A program made the position numbers and the translations under genes. Under the pieces are notes generated by a model. It made no database searches, had not been told where the DNA came from, and worked only from the letters and a program-made list of their open reading frames with translations. Of a stretch of 64,000 bases of DNA, positions 59,119-64,000 are shown in pieces; position 1 is the first letter of the stretch, and every line of letters starts with the position of its first letter. Source of the stretch: an uncultured Alphaproteobacteria bacterium (lineage in GTDB: Bacteria; Pseudomonadota; Alphaproteobacteria; Rs-D84); assembly GCA_905234185.1 (NCBI GenBank), contig CAJOGC010000004.1, forward strand, positions 1 to 64,000, read 5' to 3'.

Positions 59119-59237
59119 AGTATTTCCTTCCTTGGTTATTGTGTCTATGCGCATACTAGTAATTTTTTTCCGATTCGTGCAAGCAGAAAATTTATTAGTT
59201 GTTAGTGTTGGTGATTAGTGGTTAGTGATGATTATAA

Positions 59238-59260
59238 AAACCGCCCGTTGGGGCGGTTTC
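59238..59260 (-). terminator. Terminator directly downstream of the 37-aa ORF
   Basis: aaccgcccgttggggcggtttct. Confidence 0.8.
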
Positions 59261-59374
59261 TTACTTGTCGCATTTTTCGGGTTTGCCTGGATATTTCTTG
59301 TCATGATCGTGTCCCGCAACCAGGCTTCTGCACTCTTTACAGCGGCAGTTTTTGCCGTGTTCGTTTTTGGTCAT
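59261..59374 (-). CDS. 37-aa Cys/His-rich microprotein
   Basis: Hand translation MTKNEHGKNCRCKECRSLVAGHDHDKKYPGKPEKCDK; GGAGAAA upstream; terminator hairpin immediately after the stop. Confidence 0.7.
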   Translation of the reverse strand: MTKNEHGKNCRCKECRSLVAGHDHDKKYPGKPEKCDK

Positions 59375-59472
59375 AGATTTCTCCTTTTTCTGTATTGTTT
59401 TGTTTTTAGTCCGGACATATTTATTTTACACGATCGCCCCACCCCACACAATATGCATAAATGCCCAGGTTT

Positions 59473-59564
59473 CGTCATCCCGCTGAAGAGCGGGATCCAC
59501 TGCGCCGCAGGCATATAATAAAGTCACTGCGTGGCAATGGATGCCGACCTGCGTCGGTATGACG
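59473..59564. repeat. 92-bp MITE/REP-like element with imperfect terminal inverted repeats
   Basis: CGTCATCCCG...GGGATCCA ... TGGATGCC...CGGTATGACG. Confidence 0.75.
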
Positions 59565-59615
59565 ATAAAAAATATTTGTAATTCCATAATCTGTGTTTTA
59601 AGATAATAGGCATGT

Positions 59616-59692
59616 CGGGGCATAGCTCAGCCTGGTAGAGTACTTGCATGGGGTGCAAGGGGTCGCACGTTCGAATCGTGTTGCCCCGACCA
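59616..59692 (+). tRNA. tRNA-Pro(GGG)
   Basis: CGGGGCA/TGCCCCG acceptor, CTTGC-ATGGGGT-GCAAG anticodon arm, CCA. Confidence 0.94.
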
Positions 59693-59702
59693 TTGATTAA
59701 TT

Positions 59703-60314
59703 ATGAAAAAATGTGTTTTGTATCTTCACGGCAAGGGTGGAACCGCGAACGAAGCGGACTTTTATAGGCGTTTTTTCCCAGGGTGCGATGTTGTTGGACT
59801 GGATTATGATGATACGGCACCATGGAAAAATCGGGACGAGATTTTGTCTGCGTACCAATTTTCGTCAAAACAATATGACGGCATAATCATTGTTGCCAAC
59901 AGTATTGGTGCATATTTCGCCATGAACGCGCTGTCGGGACGTGATATCGAACACGCATATTTTATTTCGCCGGTGCTTGATATGGAACGGCTGATATTGG
60001 ATTTAATGTCTTGGTCGGGTGTCACCGAATCGGAATTGGCGGATAAAAAAGTAATTATGACACCAAATTGGAACGAACCATTGTCGTGGGAATATTTGAC
60101 GTATGTTCGTGAACATCCGATTGTATGGAATGTGCCAACCGACATATTATATGGTGAAAAAGATATACTTATACCATTTGAAACGGTGTCGAAGTTTGTA
60201 CGGTCTAGTGGCGCACGATTAACGGTTATGAAAAATGGTGAACATTGGTTCCATACGGCGGCTGCGGTAAGGTTCCATGATGAGTGGCTTACAAATTGTA
60301 TTAACGAAAAATAA
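59703..60314 (+). CDS. Alpha/beta hydrolase (YqiA/RBBP9-like)
   Basis: VLYLHGKGGTANEADF, IIVANSIGAYFA nucleophile elbow, LYGEKDILIP, GEHWFH. Confidence 0.8.
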   Translation: MKKCVLYLHGKGGTANEADFYRRFFPGCDVVGLDYDDTAPWKNRDEILSAYQFSSKQYDGIIIVANSIGAYFAMNALSGRDIEHAYFISPVLDMERLILDLMSWSGVTESELADKKVIMTPNWNEPLSWEYLTYVREHPIVWNVPTDILYGEKDILIPFETVSKFVRSSGARLTVMKNGEHWFHTAAAVRFHDEWLTNCINEK

Positions 60315-60332
60315 AACCAAAGGAGAAGTAAA

Positions 60333-60518
60333 ATGGCGATAGCAACAGCGGTTCAACGTGGTTCATGGGTATATGTGTTTGATGAGGCTGGTCGACAATT
60401 AACGACTATTTCTGGTGATTTGCACGGGTTTACCGGTTCTTCGGTGTCTGTGAAACGCGGAAATTGGATTTATGTCTTTGATGAACATGGTCATCAGCAA
60501 CACTGTTACTCGTGTTAA
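60333..60518 (+). CDS. Small conserved protein with two internal RGxWxYVFDExG repeats
   Basis: VQRGSWVYVFDEAGRQ and VKRGNWIYVFDEHGHQ; good SD (aaaggag). Confidence 0.8.
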   Translation: MAIATAVQRGSWVYVFDEAGRQLTTISGDLHGFTGSSVSVKRGNWIYVFDEHGHQQHCYSC

Positions 60519-60534
60519 TGCTTTTATGGAAAAT

Positions 60535-60562
60535 TAAACCGCCCACATGGGCGGTTTTCTTT
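60535..60562. terminator. Hairpin terminator
   Basis: ttaaaccgcccacatgggcggttttcttt. Confidence 0.8.
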
Positions 60563-60586
60563 GGGAGACACTTTCATTTTTTTATA

Positions 60587-60895
60587 TTACATTGCGTTTG
60601 ATGCCAATATAGCAAACGCAATCAATGCATCACCAAGCAAGACGGCGGTTGTATCATGATGATGGTGATGATGCACCGGTGCCGGTGGCGGTGTCGGACG
60701 CACCTGGGCGACAACAATCGGTTGTGGCCGACGATGTGATGCGGAATGATTTGCGGGTTTGGGTGCATGCTTGTCCACCATTTGTACCCCGTGATGATCA
60801 TTGTGTGGTTTTGGCGCATGATTGAATGCGGGTTTCGCATATGCACCGGTTGAGACTAATGCCGCCACAGCAACAGCCACTATTGTTTTTTTCAT
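60587..60895 (-). CDS. His-rich secreted/periplasmic protein
   Basis: MKKTIVAVAVAALVSTGAYA signal peptide; HHHHHH run and multiple HxxH/HH motifs. Confidence 0.8.
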   Translation of the reverse strand: MKKTIVAVAVAALVSTGAYAKPAFNHAPKPHNDHHGVQMVDKHAPKPANHSASHRRPQPIVVAQVRPTPPPAPVHHHHHHDTTAVLLGDALIAFAILASNAM

Positions 60896-61087
60896 GTTTT
60901 ACTCCTTTGTCTGTAATCGCATTATTTCATAAATAAAATAATTATGCAATAAAATAATTAAATTATTTAATAAATATTTTTCGCCCTGTTCTTTATATTA
61001 GTTGTCCAAAAATATTTGATTTTTTTGTCTTTGTAATTTAGAATCCGCGGCATGCGAAAATAAAAATGTTTCAACATTGGGGGAATG

Positions 61088-61975
61088 ACTATGTTTGATA
61101 CCGAAAAATTGAAAACATTCTCTTGGGTAAATGTCGGAAACCCAGATCACGAAGATTTCGAACGTTTGCAATCTGACTACAAAATTGATGAAGATACTAT
61201 ATCCGATATTTTGGATCCGGACGAACAACCACGATTCGAAGTCGAAGATGATTACAAGGTTATAATTGTGCGTTTCCCGATTGTGAACCGCGAAATTGAA
61301 ACAACATGGCATACAGAACCGTTGTCGATTATTTATTCGCGTGACAATGTTATTACCGTCTGTCGCAAACGGTGTGATTTGCTGGACAAAATTAAACGCG
61401 ACGAGAAAGCAACCCGTGAAGAATTTATTTTGAATATCATTTATTATATCGCCGAATCGTATTTGCGCAGTTTGAAAGAGTTAAACAAACGGGTTATGCG
61501 CGCTAAAAATGCCTTGTCGCAACGCATACGCAAACCAGAATTGCTGTCGTTATTGGATGTGGAAAACAGTTATACCCTGTACATGGCGGGTATCAAGGGG
61601 AATATTTCTGTTATGGATAAATTGGATAAATTGCGCGGATTTGTTAAAACCGATGAAGCCGAAGAACTGGCGGAAGATGCGCGGATTGAATTAGCCCAGG
61701 CGACCGAAGTTGTGACATCGTACAGCAAGATGCTGAAAGCCATCAAGGAAACATTTGAAAGCGTGATTAATATGGATTCCAACACTTACATTAATCGTTT
61801 GACTATGTGGAACATTATTTTGATTGCGCCAACGATTGTTGTTGGTTATTACGGCATGAATATGAAATTGCCGGGTGCAAATAATGATTGGACCGCGGTT
61901 ATAATACTGATTTTGATATTCGCCCTGTTGATTGGGTATGCCGCGTTGGGTGTTCTGATGCGTCGCCGTCGGTAA
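61088..61975 (+). CDS. corA: CorA family divalent cation transporter
   Basis: WVNVGNPDHEDFERL, C-terminal TMs with YYGMNM (GMN signature). Confidence 0.95.
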   Translation, partial: TMFDTEKLKTFSWVNVGNPDHEDFERLQSDYKIDEDTISDILDPDEQPRFEVEDDYKVIIVRFPIVNREIETTWHTEPLSIIYSRDNVITVCRKRCDLLDKIKRDEKATREEFILNIIYYIAESYLRSLKELNKRVMRAKNALSQRIRKPELLSLLDVENSYTLYMAGIKGNISVMDKLDKLRGFVKTDEAEELAEDARIELAQATEVVTSYSKMLKAIKETFESVINMDSNTYINRLTMWNIILIAPTIVVGYYGMNMKLPGANNDWTAVIILILIFALLIGYAALGVLMRRRR

Positions 61976-63007
61976 TTACCGTTCGTTTGATTTGTTCTTT
62001 ATAATTGCGACAAAGTTAGGTATTGCTTCGATTATGCCATCCGGCATGGTTGTCATTTGCTGCATTGCGCATATTGTTTGTGGATGTTCGGTGCCATCAC
62101 AGAAAGCACATTTGGTTGAATTCATTTTCTGTAAAGCCGGACATTTTTTGATTGCAAAAGATACGGGATTACGTTGCCCGAACAGTTTCAAGTATTCCGC
62201 CCTGTTATTGTGACGCATCGCTAAAAGGTACAAGTATGTTGGGCACACCGATTTTACTATATTGTCGCGTTCTTTGTTCATATTACGTTTTTCGTGTTGT
62301 TGTTTTAATATTGCTTGGCGATTTTGTTCATAGTATTCAGCCTGGTGTGCACGGTATTGTTCCTTTTTGGCATAGTAACATTTCTTTTTGGTATCGCTTA
62401 TGTTCTTGGCATTTTTACGACGATACCCGGATTCGTATGCCAGAATTTTTTTGTGGTTTTGGATACGATATTGTTTTTGATATGCGGCAACTTGTTCCGT
62501 GTGTTCCGCCACATATTTACGAGACAGCGCATTAAGATATTCTTTGTTGGCAAGATAGTATTTATGATGGTTAATTTTATTACGGATGCGTTTTCTTTCT
62601 TGTTGTTCTTTTTGTTGTTGTTTGATGATATTTATTGCCTTGTTATAAGCGATTTCTGGTTTAGATAATATTTCATGTGCATCAGATTTTTTGGCTTTCA
62701 TATTCAATCTGGACATTTTTGATTCAGATATCTTGAATGGCAATATTGTCCGGATAAGTGCAACAAGGGCGTCTGATAAATACGCCCGTCCACATATCAA
62801 TGCAGAAAAATCTGATCCCGATAAAAATTCGGACAACCCATTTTCAACAATAAAAGTTTCAATTGTTTTCGGGGTGTCTGATTCATATAAAAACCATTCT
62901 GTGAATAATTCAGACAGTGTTGTGATTTTTGAAATAATGGATTGTGTTGGCAACCAATCAATTCGCAATTCAGAAAAAGATGAATAAGTTGCGTTTCTTT
63001 TATTCAT
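61976..63007 (-). CDS. Tyr/Lys/Asn-repeat protein of unknown function
   Basis: Repeats such as YYLANKEYLNALSRKYVAEH, YYAKKEQYRAHQAEYYEQNR; terminal CAFCDGTEHPQTIC; overlaps the upstream radical SAM gene by ATGA. Confidence 0.7.
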   Translation of the reverse strand: MNKRNATYSSFSELRIDWLPTQSIISKITTLSELFTEWFLYESDTPKTIETFIVENGLSEFLSGSDFSALICGRAYLSDALVALIRTILPFKISESKMSRLNMKAKKSDAHEILSKPEIAYNKAINIIKQQQKEQQERKRIRNKINHHKYYLANKEYLNALSRKYVAEHTEQVAAYQKQYRIQNHKKILAYESGYRRKNAKNISDTKKKCYYAKKEQYRAHQAEYYEQNRQAILKQQHEKRNMNKERDNIVKSVCPTYLYLLAMRHNNRAEYLKLFGQRNPVSFAIKKCPALQKMNSTKCAFCDGTEHPQTICAMQQMTTMPDGIIEAIPNFVAIIKNKSNER

Positions 63008-63858
63008 TTTAATTTATTTTGATAAAACTTTTGCATTAAAATTCGCGTTACTGTATCAAGGTCGCGTCCGGCAATACGTTCCCGGAATTTATAGTTAAGT
63101 ATGGCATTGCCGGCGTTGTCGACGACTAAACAATGTCCGTCAGAATCGGGGGTTCCGGTGTTTGACCCCGTGGTATATGTTTTGGTTTCTATCGCCCGTC
63201 CCGCTTTATATATTGGGGTATTGAATGATGTAAATATTTGTATACCCGAATAACCGAATATTGCGGCAAAATCGTTATTTTCGGTGTTCGTTGAATATGT
63301 CATAATGCCGAGATGTGATAATTTTTCGCGTAATTGTCGCAGTTTTGTTTTTGATGCCACAGTGTTAAACCCAACCAATGATATACGAATTGCCGGCGCC
63401 AGATATTGACTTTTGACAATGTCGGCAATTACATTGGCGGCGCCGTCCAGGTTGTTGTGAAATTCATCAATGGAAATGTCCAGTGTCGTCACAATTTGTG
63501 TAGAATAAACGACACGTGCCAAGTCTTTTAATATGTTTTGGCGCAGGTCTGTGCTGTTTCCCCATGTTGCATTTGTTTTTATTGTCGGAATACCGCCGGC
63601 ATTATATATCATATACAGTGCCTGGGGAATATAATCACGGTTACCAAAAACGAACGGCGCCATGGCTTCGCCCCCACCAATAACAAAATATTCGGTTTTG
63701 GGGAATTCTATCTGGTTGAATTGAGTGATAAAATTTTGCATTTGTGCCAATGGCATGAACTGTTTTGGACGCGTTGGCCCAGACAATTCACAACAATGGG
63801 CGCAATTCAAATTGCACCAATTTGTTATTTTAAGACAAAGGCTTAGTTTACTATTCAT
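63004..63858 (-). CDS. Radical SAM protein
   Basis: LKITNWCNLNCAHCCELSGP (CxxxCxxC); no SPASM-like Cys cluster seen. Confidence 0.85.
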   Translation of the reverse strand: MNSKLSLCLKITNWCNLNCAHCCELSGPTRPKQFMPLAQMQNFITQFNQIEFPKTEYFVIGGGEAMAPFVFGNRDYIPQALYMIYNAGGIPTIKTNATWGNSTDLRQNILKDLARVVYSTQIVTTLDISIDEFHNNLDGAANVIADIVKSQYLAPAIRISLVGFNTVASKTKLRQLREKLSHLGIMTYSTNTENNDFAAIFGYSGIQIFTSFNTPIYKAGRAIETKTYTTGSNTGTPDSDGHCLVVDNAGNAILNYKFRERIAGRDLDTVTRILMQKFYQNKLK

Positions 63859-63915
63859 ACCTATGAATGTAATACAGAAATATTATTTTGTCAACACAGG
63901 TAAACGGTGAATAAA

Positions 63916-63945
63916 AGTGGGGTGTTTGCCCCACCCCGTTTTTTT
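63916..63945 (-). terminator. Hairpin terminator
   Basis: agtggggtgtttgccccaccccgttttttt. Confidence 0.75.
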
Positions 63946-64000
63946 TATTGTGCCAATGCGGCGCGAATTTGTTGCATGTTTCCGTCCAGGGTTTGTGACG
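63945..64000 (-). CDS. 3' end of a CDS running off the window
   Basis: Open frame ending ..SQTLDGNMQQIRAALAQ-stop, followed by a terminator. Confidence 0.55.
   Translation of the reverse strand, partial: SQTLDGNMQQIRAALAQ

Noticed and set aside
59225-59518. 97-aa plus ORF with hydrophobic start
   Set aside because: Starts in a terminator hairpin and runs antisense to the better-supported 37-aa gene.
61976-63858. Classical RiPP cluster
   Set aside because: No short precursor peptide with leader/core features seen and no transporter or peptidase in view; kept only as a radical SAM-partner hypothesis.

Overview
AT-rich alphaproteobacterial chromosome segment. A GcrA-type cell-cycle regulator supports the class. 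The core housekeeping backbone includes ssb, rho, uvrA, rlmE-like, rnhA, tkt, hisS, prfA, aroK, mscL, leuS, rpiB, bactofilin, M23 peptidase, lpxA-lpxB, gcrA, acpS and corA. I place seven tRNA genes: Pro-TGG, Arg-TCT, Leu-CAG, Ala-CGC, Leu-TAA, Val-CAC and Pro-GGG. The clearest accessory region is a ~13.3 kb island at ~7643-21028. It is bounded by a tRNA-Arg(TCT) gene and a duplicated, interrupted 3' fragment of that tRNA. The island carries a tyrosine integrase, HTH/AlpA-like, TerS-like and BRO-like proteins, a SieB-like protein, a beta-flower-like protein, a serine recombinase, an HNH nuclease and a Type III restriction-modification system. The R-M operon reads mod - small membrane protein - 54-aa triple-repeat microprotein - res. 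The two middle genes overlap; the microprotein is missing from the supplied ORF track and has a canonical Shine-Dalgarno. Other notable items are a stand-alone divergent SRP54/Ffh M-domain protein, a spanin-like overlapping gene pair with no prophage nearby, short hairpin elements placed at tRNA T-loops, a 37-aa Cys/His microprotein, a His-rich periplasmic protein, Cys-rich secreted protein families, and a radical-SAM gene overlapping a Tyr/Lys/Asn-repeat protein. All functional calls are from reading motifs by eye; no database search was run.
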